Shown piece after piece: positions 10,163-20,026 of a DNA stretch of 64,000 bases. The first letter of the stretch is position 1. Each line of letters starts with the position of its first letter. A model generated the notes under the pieces. That model had not been told where the DNA came from. It saw only the letters and a list, made by a program, of their open reading frames with translations, and did no database searches. The translations under genes were made by a program, and so were the position numbers. The DNA comes from a candidate division KSB1 bacterium (GTDB lineage: Bacteria; Zhuqueibacterota; Zhuqueibacteria; Thermofontimicrobiales; Thermofontimicrobiaceae), in NCBI GenBank assembly GCA_034506395.1, contig JAPDPQ010000005.1, positions 179,619 to 243,618 of the forward strand. The letters are read 5' to 3'.

Positions 10163-10196
10163 AAAAAGCCTCCATAAATTTTTGTGGAGGCTTTTT
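10163..10196 (+). terminator. Rho-independent terminator of ssrA
   Basis: Perfect 12-base arms AAAAAGCCTCCA (10163-10174) and TGGAGGCTTTTT (10185-10196) around a 10-base loop, ending in a T run. It sits 48 bases after the tmRNA. Confidence 0.9.
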
Positions 10197-10374
10197 CATT
10201 ATCGATCTTTGATAAAAGATCGAAACTCATGTCTTTGACCTAATCTTTTAAAATGATCGCAAATGGCGCAAGACAAATTCTCCCCCCTTGAAAACATGAT
10301 ATGACATTAAAACTTCGTCTTCAAGCTTTCGCATGTCTCAGTCAATAATGCCAAATTCGATCCCATTTTGTTCA

Positions 10375-11583
10375 CTATTTTTTGACTATGGAGCTGGCGA
10401 CGATATTGGCAACTTTGCTCCGCAATGATATGATCGATCCCTTGTCATTGGGATGGACTCGATTGGTCAGAAAAATAATGAAGGTCTCGGTCTCTGGATC
10501 GATCCAGATGGAAGTCCCAGTATAGCCGGTATGCCCGTAAGAGCGACCTCCAAAGAGATCCCCGCCATTGGTCGAATAATCAGAATTCAGATCCCACCCT
10601 AATCCTCGCCCCGCAAATTGGGCCTTGTCATAAACCTCAGTCATTCGTTCCACGGATAAGGGGCTAAGAATTCTCACACCTTTAAATTCGCCTTTATTCA
10701 ACATCATCTGAGCAAAAATGGCCAGATCATCCGCGGTTGAAAACAATCCCGCATTGCCAGAGATACCGCCCTGAACTCGCGCCAAGGGATCGTGTACAAT
10801 GCCGATCAAGGGACGGCCGTCGATCACTTCAGTAGGAACACAAAGTTCCCGATATCGTTCAGATGGACAATAGAAAGTATGGTTCATGCTCAGCGGCTTG
10901 AAGATATTTTGCTCCGAAAATTCAGCAATGGTTTGGCCAGTCACATGATGAATAATATATGCCAATGTGATAAATCCAAGACAGCTATAATGAAATGCCG
11001 TCCCTGGTGGCGCAATCTTTTTCAATTGGGCGATGTGTCTAACCAATGAATCCATTGGACAGGGTGTTCCATATCTCATTTCTATCTCTTTCGCATTGGT
11101 ATAAGGGGGCAATCCTGAAGTGTGGGTGAGCAAGTGCCAGATGCGAGCGTCTTCGCTGGGCAAACCGGCATCGTCAAAATAAGGCACAAAATCAGGAACA
11201 AAATCTTTGACCTTATCCCACAAACGGATCCGACCCTGTTCAACCAATATCATGATGGAAGTAGCCGTGGCAACCGGCTTGGTGATCGAGGCTAAATCGA
11301 AGATCATATCGATGGTCATCGAGCGTTCTTCTGGTACCCATTGCGAGCGACCGAAAGCGGCTCTCATCACGATTTTTCCCTTTCGGCTAACCAAAAGCAC
11401 AGCCCCTGGGAATTCTTTATTGTCTATGGCGGACTGAATCGCAGCAGCCACACGATGTAGCTGCTTGGAATTCATTCCCACTTCTTCAGGTTTTGCAATT
11501 GGCAGCGGCTGCGCCAATACTTGAACCGCTAACACCACAAGCAACATAATGGCCCAGATCAATATCCAACCCGCTTTATTCAT
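10375..11583 (-). CDS. Secreted serine hydrolase, beta-lactamase/class C esterase fold
   Basis: A 402-residue protein with a cleavable signal peptide ending near VLAQ (residue 25). The catalytic SxxK motif is SITK at residues 99-102. The second motif is Tyr199-Ser200-Cys201, where class C enzymes usually have YxN, so the third residue is changed. The third motif lies in GHTGYTG near residue 350, in place of KTG. This set is typical of the large beta-lactamase-related family that includes EstB-like esterases, D-aminopeptidases and penicillin-binding-like hydrolases, rather than true AmpC. The likely location is the periplasm. It is transcribed toward the ssrA terminator and stands alone. Confidence 0.88.
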   Translation of the reverse strand: MNKAGWILIWAIMLLVVLAVQVLAQPLPIAKPEEVGMNSKQLHRVAAAIQSAIDNKEFPGAVLLVSRKGKIVMRAAFGRSQWVPEERSMTIDMIFDLASITKPVATATSIMILVEQGRIRLWDKVKDFVPDFVPYFDDAGLPSEDARIWHLLTHTSGLPPYTNAKEIEMRYGTPCPMDSLVRHIAQLKKIAPPGTAFHYSCLGFITLAYIIHHVTGQTIAEFSEQNIFKPLSMNHTFYCPSERYRELCVPTEVIDGRPLIGIVHDPLARVQGGISGNAGLFSTADDLAIFAQMMLNKGEFKGVRILSPLSVERMTEVYDKAQFAGRGLGWDLNSDYSTNGGDLFGGRSYGHTGYTGTSIWIDPETETFIIFLTNRVHPNDKGSIISLRSKVANIVASSIVKK

Positions 11584-12005
11584 CTTGTTCCTTTCTCGTT
11601 TTGGTCATTTTTTAAACAGACGCAACCATCCAAAATTTTGAAACCGTGCCATAAAATTATCAAACGCCGCTTTAAATGTCAAGATAATTTTCCAAAAACG
11701 GCTTGCTTATTAGGATTTTTTTTGTTATTTTGAACTCGCTATTAGAATCGAAAGCCGGTCAAGGGCAAATCTTTTGGTCAATCGGCGCTTGCCGATAAAA
11801 TAGAACCAGGCGATAAATGAATTTGGGTGGATTGACATAATTTCTGAGAGCTTGAAATCCTGGATGATGAAAAAGCGCGCAATTATGGAATGCCCAATTC
11901 CAAAGCATGATCTAATCCCTTTTCCTGGATTCGTTCGCTCCATGACTCCACCATTCAATACTTTCGATATTTCGATAATTCGCTCTCAATGCAACTGATT
12001 GGACG
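11584..12005 (+). other. Divergent intergenic region, 422 bp
   Basis: AT-rich spacer between the divergent hydrolase and glycosyltransferase genes, so it should hold both promoters. A small hairpin, ATCGGC-GCTT-GCCGAT, lies near 11780-11797. I see no gene here that I would defend. Confidence 0.5.
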
Positions 12006-13109
12006 ATGATCTTAGCATTAATTGCAATGTTCTTTGCCGCCGCATATTGCAGTTTTCTGCTGGCGCTACGAGTTGGTCTGACCAACTTGGAGGTCAATCG
12101 GGAGTCAAACATGGCAACCATCTCCATCATCGTTGCGATGAAAAACGAGGGAACGAACGTTCGCTCCTGCTTGGAGGCACTGATTCGGCAAAATTATGCA
12201 AAGGACAAAATGGAAATCGTAGTCGTGGACGATGGCTCGACCGATGAAACCCCGCAACTTTTAGAAGCATATCGCTCGCAGTGCCCGGGTCTAAAAGTCA
12301 TTCGTCACCAGAGTTCTGTTGAGACTTTCGGCGGCAAAAAATCAGCGCTGAGCACGGGAATTAAAGCGAGTGAGGGCGAAATTCTTTTATTTACCGATGC
12401 AGACTGCGTCCCTCCGGCTGATTGGGCAGCGAAGACGGCCGCTCATTTTGCACCTGGAGTAGGATTGGTAGTGGGTTTCTCGCCCCTCTATGATCCAAAG
12501 GATACGCTCATTGGGAAATTGCTGCTGATCGATAGCCTGGTAAACGGCATCGTTGCGGCTGGAAGTATCGGATTGGGTACCGCTGCGACCTGCACTGGTC
12601 GTAATCTTGCATATCGCCGCCAGGTATACGATCAAGTGAACGGATTTAACGATATCATGACCAGCATTTCTGGTGATGACGATCTGTTTCTTCATCTGGT
12701 CCTCCAGAAGACCAACTGGCAGATTCGATTTGCCAGAGAAAAATCGACGATCGTCCCTAGTTATCAATCAAAAAATATAGTGGGGTTGTTCCATCAAAAG
12801 AAGCGCCATCTTTCAGCCGGGAAATATTATCCATTGAAATTAAAATTGGCCTATTTTGTGTTCCATCTATCCAATTTGTCGCTATTTTTGTTTTTTCTTA
12901 TCGCCACCCTAACCAGCGAGCAAATTTTCTTTGCAACTTTTTTGCTTGGGATAAAATTTTTAGGGGATGGACTCTTGATCTACTCTGGAGGAAAAGCCTT
13001 CGGAATACGTCCAAAATTTGAATCGTTTTTATTATGGGAATTGTTTTTCATGCTTTATCATGTGATCATTGCTCCCTTTGCCTGGTTTGGAAGGGTTCGA
13101 TGGAAATAG
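12006..13109 (+). CDS. Membrane-anchored family 2 glycosyltransferase
   Basis: A 367-residue processive-type GT2 enzyme. An N-terminal membrane helix (residues about 1-22) is followed by the catalytic GT-A domain: VVVDDGSTDET (nucleotide-sugar binding), FTDADCVPP (DxD metal site), GRNLAYRR (acceptor region) and SGDDDLFL (catalytic base motif ED/DD). QxxRW is not obvious; QKKRHLSAGKYY occupies its place. Three or four membrane helices close the protein. It probably builds a lipid-linked or exported glycan from the cytoplasmic face. No other glycan gene is nearby, so the substrate is unknown. The ribosome binding site before the ATG is weak. Confidence 0.88.
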   Translation: MILALIAMFFAAAYCSFLLALRVGLTNLEVNRESNMATISIIVAMKNEGTNVRSCLEALIRQNYAKDKMEIVVVDDGSTDETPQLLEAYRSQCPGLKVIRHQSSVETFGGKKSALSTGIKASEGEILLFTDADCVPPADWAAKTAAHFAPGVGLVVGFSPLYDPKDTLIGKLLLIDSLVNGIVAAGSIGLGTAATCTGRNLAYRRQVYDQVNGFNDIMTSISGDDDLFLHLVLQKTNWQIRFAREKSTIVPSYQSKNIVGLFHQKKRHLSAGKYYPLKLKLAYFVFHLSNLSLFLFFLIATLTSEQIFFATFLLGIKFLGDGLLIYSGGKAFGIRPKFESFLLWELFFMLYHVIIAPFAWFGRVRWK

Positions 13110-13218
13110 CGCTATTCCAATTAAGCAGCAAACAGTCATCAGTAATTAAAGAATCTTCATGATTTCTACCGAAGTATTCTAATGGCGTATGCATTGAATG
13201 ATTAATATTGAATAGATA

Positions 13219-16200
13219 ATGCTCATGACCGCACAGGAATTCGACATTTTGAATAGCCCGTTGGCCGGAACGAATTTAATTGAAGCAAGTGCTGGAACCG
13301 GGAAAACATATACTATCACAGGATTGTTCCTCAGGCTGGTCATCGAAAGAGCATTGAAGGTAAATGAGATTTTGGTGGTGACTTTTACCGAGGCGGCTAC
13401 CGCGGAATTGCGAGATCGGATTCGGAAATTCCTCCGCAAGGCAGTGAGGGCTTTTGCTGAGCAGGGGAGTGATGAACAATTTTTTGACCAGTTAGTCCAA
13501 AAATATGGCTCGAACCGCTCTTGTATGCTAGCACTGCGCAATGCAATCCGCGATTTTGACCAGGCAGCGATCTTCACCATTCACGGCTTCTGCAATCGGA
13601 TGCTGAATGAAAATGCGTTCGAGAGCAGGGTATTGTTCGACACAGAGCTGATTTCCCAGACGGATCATTTGAACCAGGAAATCGTCAACGATTTCTGGCG
13701 AAAATTTGTTTACTTAGAGTCCCCCCTATTTGTGAATTTTGCATTAGCCAATGATTCCAATCCCTCGAGCCTTTTGCAACTCGTCAATCGGCGCATCATG
13801 AGCCCGGATTTCAGAATCATCCCCGATGACGAAACTGACAACCAAACGCTCGATCGGAGTTCCATTACACAATTGGAATTTAATTTTCAGCAAGCTTGGC
13901 AGGCGGTTCGCAATAGCTGGGATTCGGCACGATCTGAAATTGAAAACCTTTTGCAAAATCATCCGAATTTGAATCGCCAGCAATATCCTCTGAACAAAAT
14001 CCCAGTCTGGCTCACCATGATGGACCAGACATTGACTTCGGAAGAAGATAATTTGACACTATTCCCACAACTCAAAAAGTTCACTGCCAGTTCGATTGCC
14101 GCTGGCACAAAAAAGAATTGTCAAGCACCACAACACCCATTTTTCGACCTCTGTGAGACGCTATTTCGATCCAAAGACCAGTTGGAAACGATTTATAAAA
14201 AACGACTGATCAGTCTGAAAATTAAATTGTTCTCTTTTTGGCAAACGGAGTTGGCGCGCAGGAAGACAGAAAAGAACCTCCAATCGTTCGACGATTTGTT
14301 ATTGAAGCTTTACGAGGCGCTGAAATCTCCCAGCGGCAATGATCTGGCAGCGGTGATTCGCAATAAGTTCAAAGCTGCGCTTATCGATGAATTTCAAGAT
14401 ACTGATCCAATACAGTACGCTATTTTCAAAGCTATCTTTCATCACCCAGACAGTATTTTATTTTTGATTGGCGATCCCAAGCAAGCGATTTATGGTTTTC
14501 GCGGCGCGGATATTTTTGCCTATATGGATGCAGCTCGCCAAGTTACCAATCGCTATACACTCAGTTGCAATTGGCGCTCCGAACCAGGTTTGATTACCGC
14601 TGTCAACACGATATTCGGAAATTGCCAATTGCCATTTGTTTTTGAGGAGATTTCCTTTTATCCAGCAAGGGCAGCGGATCGCCCAGATCGACAATGGCTC
14701 ACGATCAAGGCACACCAGGAGCCTCCGCTCCAATTGTGGGTTATGGAGTCGAACCAATTTGTTGAAGGTGATGAACCGATCCCAAAAACGGACGCACGGC
14801 AAATCATTTATCGCGCCGTGGCAGCCGAGATCTGCCGGTTGCTTACCTTAAGCGATCAGCAAGGTGTCTGGATTGGAGATCAACCGCTGAGGGAGATGGA
14901 TATTGCGGTATTGGTGCGACGCAATAGCGAGGCCATAGCGCTACAACGCGCGCTTGCGAGCCTGAATATCCCCAGTGTCCTGTTTAGCACAGAGAATTTA
15001 TTTGATTCTCATGAGGCATTAGAGCTACAACGACTGCTCGAAAGCATAGCGCAACCGAATGATGACTTTAAACTGAGAGTCGCATTGGCAACAGATTTGA
15101 TGGGATATTCGGGTGAAGCCATCGAAGCAGCGATGCGGGATGATGACCTTTGGGAGTCTTGGTTGGTCCAATTTCGCAATTACCATGAGCTATGGCGGCG
15201 ACATGGCTTTTTTCAGATGTTTCGACAGTTGTTGATCGAACAACAGGTGCTCCCTCGCCTTATGTCCTTTCCCAATGGCGAGCGACGGTGTACCAATGTC
15301 CTTCATTTGGCCGAGGTGCTCAATCGAGTGGCAACCGAGCGCAATCTTGGTATGGCAATGCTGCTGAAATGGCTAGCTGAACAGCGCGACCCGACCGTAC
15401 CGCGATTAGAGCAACACCAACTTCGATTAGAGACGGATGAAAACGCGGTGAAATTGGTGACGATTCACAAAAGCAAGGGATTGGAATATCCGATTGTATT
15501 CTGCCCATTCAGTTGGGACGGTTCAAGAATCAGAGATTCGAAAGATTTTTTGCTGTTCCACGACGAGGCGAATCACCGGATCCTTACATTGGATTTGGGA
15601 GCTGAATCGCGCGATTTAAATCTGCGTCAAGCTGAAAAAGAGCAGTTGGCCGAAAATCTCCGGCTGCTATATGTGGCATTGACTCGCGCCAAGCATCGGT
15701 GCTACTTGATCTGGGGACGATTGAACGAAGCCGAAAGCTCCGCACCTGCCTATTTGTTACATCAAGCGAAGGGCCCCAATTTCGATGCGATTTTCGATGC
15801 TACCTGCGCCCGATTCCAATCACTGACAGATGAACAGCTCTTTCAAGACCTCCAGGCGATTGCGTTTCGATCGGACCAAACCATTCAGCTCGTTGAAATG
15901 GCAGAACCTCAAATTACAAAATATCAGCCGCAACGATTTCAATTGCAACACCTCGCTTTTCAGCCTTTTCAGGGCAGGATCGATTCGAGCTGGCACATTT
16001 CCAGCTATTCGTCATTGGTGTCTCGAATTTCCTATGCAGCAGAGCTTCCAGATTATGATCCCATCGAGCCGCTTCAGCTTGGAGCAACGATCGGCGCTGT
16101 CCCAACAGGCTCCCAAGCCGCTGTTGATATTCGGTCATTTCCCCGAGGCAACAAGGCTGGAATTTTCTTCCACAAAATTTTTGAGCTCATCGATTTTCAG

Positions 16201-16863
16201 GATCAAAATTTAGAAATTGCAGCCGAGATCGTATCAGATAATCTGCAGGAATTCGGATTTGAGCCCCAGTGGCACCCGGTCATTTTGGGATTGATCGAAA
16301 AGGTCCTGAAATTGCCACTCGATCCCAAGCAGCCTGATTTCAATCTATCGAAAATCAGTCTCTCCCAGCGATTAAACGAATTGGAATTCTATTTTCCCGT
16401 TAAAAAAATTGAGAACCAAAAATTAAAGCAGATATTCGAACATTTTGCTGGAGCAAATATCTCCAACACCTGGCCTGAACAGGTCGGACGACTCAATTTC
16501 GCTCCATTCCAAGGATTCATGAAAGGCTTCATGGACTTGGTCTTTCAATACGATCAGCGCTTCTATCTGGTCGATTGGAAATCCAATTTCCTCGGCGATC
16601 AAATTGAACATTATCATCAACAACGATTGCTACCAGTGATGGAGCAAGAATTTTATCTCCTGCAATATCTGATCTACACCGTAGCCTTGGATCAATATCT
16701 TCGACAGCGCTGGCCAGGTTATCAATATGAGCGCCATTTTGGTGGGGTATTTTATATCTTTCTGCGCGGCGTCGAACCTGCTTTGGGACCAGAATATGGC
16801 CTTTTCAGGGATCGACCCAATAGCGAATTAGTACGCCAGTTGAGCGATTTATTGATCGGCTAA
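13219..16863 (+). CDS. recB: Exodeoxyribonuclease V subunit beta (RecB)
   Basis: A 1214-residue UvrD-type helicase-nuclease of normal RecB length. Helicase motif I is ASAGTGKTYTI (residues about 24-34), motif II is IDEFQDTDPIQY, and motif V/VI is seen in TIHKSKGLEYPIVF and LLYVALTRAKHRCYL. The C-terminal RecB nuclease domain is intact, with GFMDLVF...YLVDWKSNFLG (metal-binding Asp near 1107 and the DxK pair near 1118-1120). A second possible start is ATG 13225 (MTAQEFD). In the family, RecB is the 3'-5' helicase and nuclease of the RecBCD break-processing complex. recD lies 219 bases downstream. No recC is in the window. Confidence 0.95.
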   Translation: MLMTAQEFDILNSPLAGTNLIEASAGTGKTYTITGLFLRLVIERALKVNEILVVTFTEAATAELRDRIRKFLRKAVRAFAEQGSDEQFFDQLVQKYGSNRSCMLALRNAIRDFDQAAIFTIHGFCNRMLNENAFESRVLFDTELISQTDHLNQEIVNDFWRKFVYLESPLFVNFALANDSNPSSLLQLVNRRIMSPDFRIIPDDETDNQTLDRSSITQLEFNFQQAWQAVRNSWDSARSEIENLLQNHPNLNRQQYPLNKIPVWLTMMDQTLTSEEDNLTLFPQLKKFTASSIAAGTKKNCQAPQHPFFDLCETLFRSKDQLETIYKKRLISLKIKLFSFWQTELARRKTEKNLQSFDDLLLKLYEALKSPSGNDLAAVIRNKFKAALIDEFQDTDPIQYAIFKAIFHHPDSILFLIGDPKQAIYGFRGADIFAYMDAARQVTNRYTLSCNWRSEPGLITAVNTIFGNCQLPFVFEEISFYPARAADRPDRQWLTIKAHQEPPLQLWVMESNQFVEGDEPIPKTDARQIIYRAVAAEICRLLTLSDQQGVWIGDQPLREMDIAVLVRRNSEAIALQRALASLNIPSVLFSTENLFDSHEALELQRLLESIAQPNDDFKLRVALATDLMGYSGEAIEAAMRDDDLWESWLVQFRNYHELWRRHGFFQMFRQLLIEQQVLPRLMSFPNGERRCTNVLHLAEVLNRVATERNLGMAMLLKWLAEQRDPTVPRLEQHQLRLETDENAVKLVTIHKSKGLEYPIVFCPFSWDGSRIRDSKDFLLFHDEANHRILTLDLGAESRDLNLRQAEKEQLAENLRLLYVALTRAKHRCYLIWGRLNEAESSAPAYLLHQAKGPNFDAIFDATCARFQSLTDEQLFQDLQAIAFRSDQTIQLVEMAEPQITKYQPQRFQLQHLAFQPFQGRIDSSWHISSYSSLVSRISYAAELPDYDPIEPLQLGATIGAVPTGSQAAVDIRSFPRGNKAGIFFHKIFELIDFQDQNLEIAAEIVSDNLQEFGFEPQWHPVILGLIEKVLKLPLDPKQPDFNLSKISLSQRLNELEFYFPVKKIENQKLKQIFEHFAGANISNTWPEQVGRLNFAPFQGFMKGFMDLVFQYDQRFYLVDWKSNFLGDQIEHYHQQRLLPVMEQEFYLLQYLIYTVALDQYLRQRWPGYQYERHFGGVFYIFLRGVEPALGPEYGLFRDRPNSELVRQLSDLLIG

Positions 16864-17082
16864 TTTTGATAATTGGATAATTGATTCATCGGCCGACCTG
16901 ATATCTGGATGATTTGAAAAAGATCATTGATTTGGGCATTAGGCATATTTTGGGAATGATAAAATCATTTTCTCCTCACTGGGGAGGACTTAAGGGATTA
17001 GTCGAGACATCGCACCCATTAATATCGTCCAGGATAACGATCTTAATTTTTGAATTTGAGTTTTAGACTATCATGAAATAAC

Positions 17083-18927
17083 ATGGAACGGACTGTCGAA
17101 AAACTTATCCAGCAGAGTGATCAGTTCAGCAATCTGGATATTCATTTTTCTAATTTCTTAACCAAATTGGATGATCATTGGACTGCTGAGCTTTATTTGG
17201 CAGCAGCGCTGGTCTCGCGCTCGAGGAGCCAAGGCCATATCTGCCTTGACTTAAAAAAAATTGCTGGGACGAATCTGTTTGCAAGTGAGAATGGCGAGTC
17301 TTTTTCCTGCCCTGAAATTATCGACTGGATAGATAAGTTGGCGCGAAGCAGCGTCGTTGGCAAGCCTAGCGAATTCAAACCCTTGATTCTGGATGCAGCG
17401 GGCCGGCTCTATCTCTATCGGTATTGGGACTATCAACAAAATTTAGCCAATGCGATCTTCCAGCGAATGAGATCGCCAGTATTAACGGTCGATTTTGAAT
17501 TCCTCAGGACAAAGCTGGATCAATATTTTCCGACGGCAAGTCATGGCGAGATCGATTGGCAAAAAATTGCTGGTCTGGCCGCTTGTCAAAATCGATTTTG
17601 TGTGATTTCTGGTGGACCAGGCACTGGCAAGACCACCACGATTGTTCGCATTTTGGCACTGTTGCTGGAGAGCGGCTTGCTGAGGATCGCGTTGGCTGCC
17701 CCAACGGGCAAAGCAGCCGCCCGATTGCAGGAAGCCATCAAACAAAACAAAAGCCAATTAACGTGCGCTGAGCCGGTCCGCAATGCAATCCCAGACCAGG
17801 CATCCACCATCCATCGACTATTAGGTACAATCCCCAATTCCCCCTATTTTCGATACAACGCCCAAAATCCGTTGCCACTGGATGTCATGATCGTGGACGA
17901 GGCCTCCATGGTCGATCTCGCACTTATGTCTAAATTGGTACAGGCGCTGCCGAGCGATTGCCGCTTGATCCTGGTGGGCGACAAAGATCAATTGGCATCT
18001 GTGGAAGCTGGCGCGGTGTTGGGCGATATTTGTGACACGGGAAAAGAGCATCCCTACTCTGCTCAATTTTGCGCGCAGGTGAGGACGATCCTCGGCTTCG
18101 ATTTGGCTCAATTGCACTCAGAAGCCGCCCCAGGTCTTCAGGACGCGATCATCCAATTGAAAAAGAATTTTCGTTTCGCCAGCGACAGCGCGATCGGTGC
18201 CGCCAGTCGACTGGTCAATGCGGGCGATGGCGCGTCCTCCTTAACTGTTTTGCAGGATCCTAAATTTCCTGATGCGCAATGGATGCCTCTGCCCGCAGCG
18301 ACTGCGCTGCCTCTTCGACTCAAACCATTGATCATTTCAGGGTATGCTCCATATTTGCAGTCCACCAGCCCTATCGAGATGTTGCGGAACTTCGATCGGT
18401 TTCGTATCCTTTGTGCATTGCGCGATGGCCCATATGGCGTGGCTGCAATGAACGAGATTGTGGAACTGCTGTTGAGACAGGAAAAATTAATCCCTCCAGA
18501 TCAGCCATGGTACCATGGTCGGCCCATCATGATCACAAGCAATGACTATCAGCTCAATTTGTTCAACGGGGACATCGGCGTTGCGTTGCGCGATCCTGAT
18601 TCGAATGATGAAATTCGCGTATTTTTTATCGGCCCAGATCAATCCATCCGAAAATTCCATCCGCTACGGTTGCCTGGTCATGAGACCGTGTTCGCCATGA
18701 CAATTCACAAGAGCCAGGGCTCAGAGTTCGATCATGTGTTATTAATATTGCCCGATCGGGATTTGCCGCTTTTGACCCGAGAATTGATCTATACTGGTCT
18801 TACTCGAGCCAGAGCCAGCGTTCAAGTCTGGGGTGTTGAATCGATTTTTAGAAATGCTGTTTCGCGTCGCATCGAAAGAACGTCTGGTTTACGAGACATG
18901 TTATGGGAGTCAATACACTCAGCATAA
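17083..18927 (+). CDS. recD: Exodeoxyribonuclease V subunit alpha (RecD)
   Basis: A 614-residue SF1B helicase with the RecD layout: an N-terminal domain, Walker A GGPGTGKTTTIVR (near residue 177), a Q-x-A-A-P-T-G-K-A-like motif seen as ALAAPTGKAAARLQEA, Walker B MIVDEASMVD, LILVGDKDQLASVEAGAVLGDI, and a late motif MTIHKSQGSEFDHV with TGLTRAR. This matches RecD1, the 5'-3' motor partner of RecB, rather than the longer RecD2. The start at ATG 17083 has only a weak ribosome binding site. A lipoprotein protease begins 24 bases after the stop. Confidence 0.95.
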   Translation: MERTVEKLIQQSDQFSNLDIHFSNFLTKLDDHWTAELYLAAALVSRSRSQGHICLDLKKIAGTNLFASENGESFSCPEIIDWIDKLARSSVVGKPSEFKPLILDAAGRLYLYRYWDYQQNLANAIFQRMRSPVLTVDFEFLRTKLDQYFPTASHGEIDWQKIAGLAACQNRFCVISGGPGTGKTTTIVRILALLLESGLLRIALAAPTGKAAARLQEAIKQNKSQLTCAEPVRNAIPDQASTIHRLLGTIPNSPYFRYNAQNPLPLDVMIVDEASMVDLALMSKLVQALPSDCRLILVGDKDQLASVEAGAVLGDICDTGKEHPYSAQFCAQVRTILGFDLAQLHSEAAPGLQDAIIQLKKNFRFASDSAIGAASRLVNAGDGASSLTVLQDPKFPDAQWMPLPAATALPLRLKPLIISGYAPYLQSTSPIEMLRNFDRFRILCALRDGPYGVAAMNEIVELLLRQEKLIPPDQPWYHGRPIMITSNDYQLNLFNGDIGVALRDPDSNDEIRVFFIGPDQSIRKFHPLRLPGHETVFAMTIHKSQGSEFDHVLLILPDRDLPLLTRELIYTGLTRARASVQVWGVESIFRNAVSRRIERTSGLRDMLWESIHSA

Positions 18928-18951
18928 AAAAATGAAAAAGGATTCAACGAC

Positions 18952-20007
18952 ATGAAAAAATTGCTTTCCCTTTATAGTGCGGTTCCATTAATCCTTGTGC
19001 TCGTCTTAGTCTCTTGCGCAAAAAAAATCTTTCAAACCGCTTATCCCACCTTGAGCGATGGTCGCTACGATTCAGAATTCCCATATAAGAGTTGTTCTAA
19101 AGAGCTACAAGAGATCAGCGAATCAGTAAACCGCGTCTTCTGCAATAGTTTGTATAAATCTTATTCCTTTTCGCTTGAGCAAAAAATCATCCCAACATCG
19201 ATTACCGATCGTCTGTTGGCAACTGCGAGCGCTGTCACAGATATCAAAACTACGGTCTCTGGCACTGCCACAGTCATTTATGCTCAAGATAACCGTTTGG
19301 CGTTGCTCACCTGCGCTCACGTCGTGCTCAAGCCAGATACGCTCATCAGCTATTTTGCCCCAGATGCAAATTCTCCTGAAAAATTCATCCAGACCGTCGC
19401 GATCAAACAGCAGAACCAGATTTTGGTCGCGAAAATGCCAGAGGACGGCCTATTCGAGGTGCTATTGGCTGATGAGCAAGCTGACATTGCCATTTTAGGC
19501 AAAAAGCTCAAATTCCCTGTTGCTGCGGGCATCTCAGTGCTCAACTATCCCTTTGGCAATGCACGGGAACTGGAATGGGGATCGTTTGTATATGTGATTG
19601 GATATCCCATGGGCTATAAGTTGATCAGCAAAGGGATTGTCAGCCAGCCGGATCGTGATAAGAAAGGCGGCTTTTTAACCGATGTGCTCTTTAATCCCGG
19701 CTTGAGTGGCGGCATTTTGCTTGCGGTCCGAGATGGCGTCCCCAATTTCGAAGTGGTGGGAATCACTACCTCTGCTGCGGCTGAGCTCGAGACAGTGCTG
19801 GTGCCCGAAAGGGGCAAAAACTACGACGAGACCGTCCCCTATCAGGGCAAAATCTATGTGACTTCTAAAAAAACGATCAGTTACGGGATTACCAAGGCGA
19901 TCTCTGCCGAGTCGATTTTAGAGTTGATCCGTGAAAACCGCGAGTATCTCTTGAAGAGCGGATATGATTTTGAAATTTTGATTGAACCGCGTCCCATCCG
20001 AATGTGA
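18952..20007 (+). CDS. Trypsin-like serine protease, predicted lipoprotein
   Basis: A 351-residue protein with a lipoprotein signal ending in VLVSC (residue 22). The chymotrypsin-fold triad can be read as His in LLTCAHVVL, Asp in DEQADIAILGK and Ser in NPGLSGGILLAV, where GLSGG replaces the usual GNSGG. Family members of this short kind, such as HtrA-like proteases without a PDZ domain, degrade or cleave envelope proteins. The long segment after the Ser (PERGKNYDETVPYQGKIYV) is not a PDZ domain. It is spaced 24 bases from recD and 19 bases from the SbcD-like gene, so it may be cotranscribed with DNA repair genes despite an envelope location. Confidence 0.82.
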   Translation: MKKLLSLYSAVPLILVLVLVSCAKKIFQTAYPTLSDGRYDSEFPYKSCSKELQEISESVNRVFCNSLYKSYSFSLEQKIIPTSITDRLLATASAVTDIKTTVSGTATVIYAQDNRLALLTCAHVVLKPDTLISYFAPDANSPEKFIQTVAIKQQNQILVAKMPEDGLFEVLLADEQADIAILGKKLKFPVAAGISVLNYPFGNARELEWGSFVYVIGYPMGYKLISKGIVSQPDRDKKGGFLTDVLFNPGLSGGILLAVRDGVPNFEVVGITTSAAAELETVLVPERGKNYDETVPYQGKIYVTSKKTISYGITKAISAESILELIRENREYLLKSGYDFEILIEPRPIRM

Positions 20008-20026
20008 TGCTTGACAGGTCCAAACT

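Noticed and set aside
9927..10230. Two minus-strand frames, one containing GVEPASESP
   Set aside because: They are antisense to tmRNA and its terminator. Such frames are frequently mis-annotated over tmRNA or tRNA-like regions.
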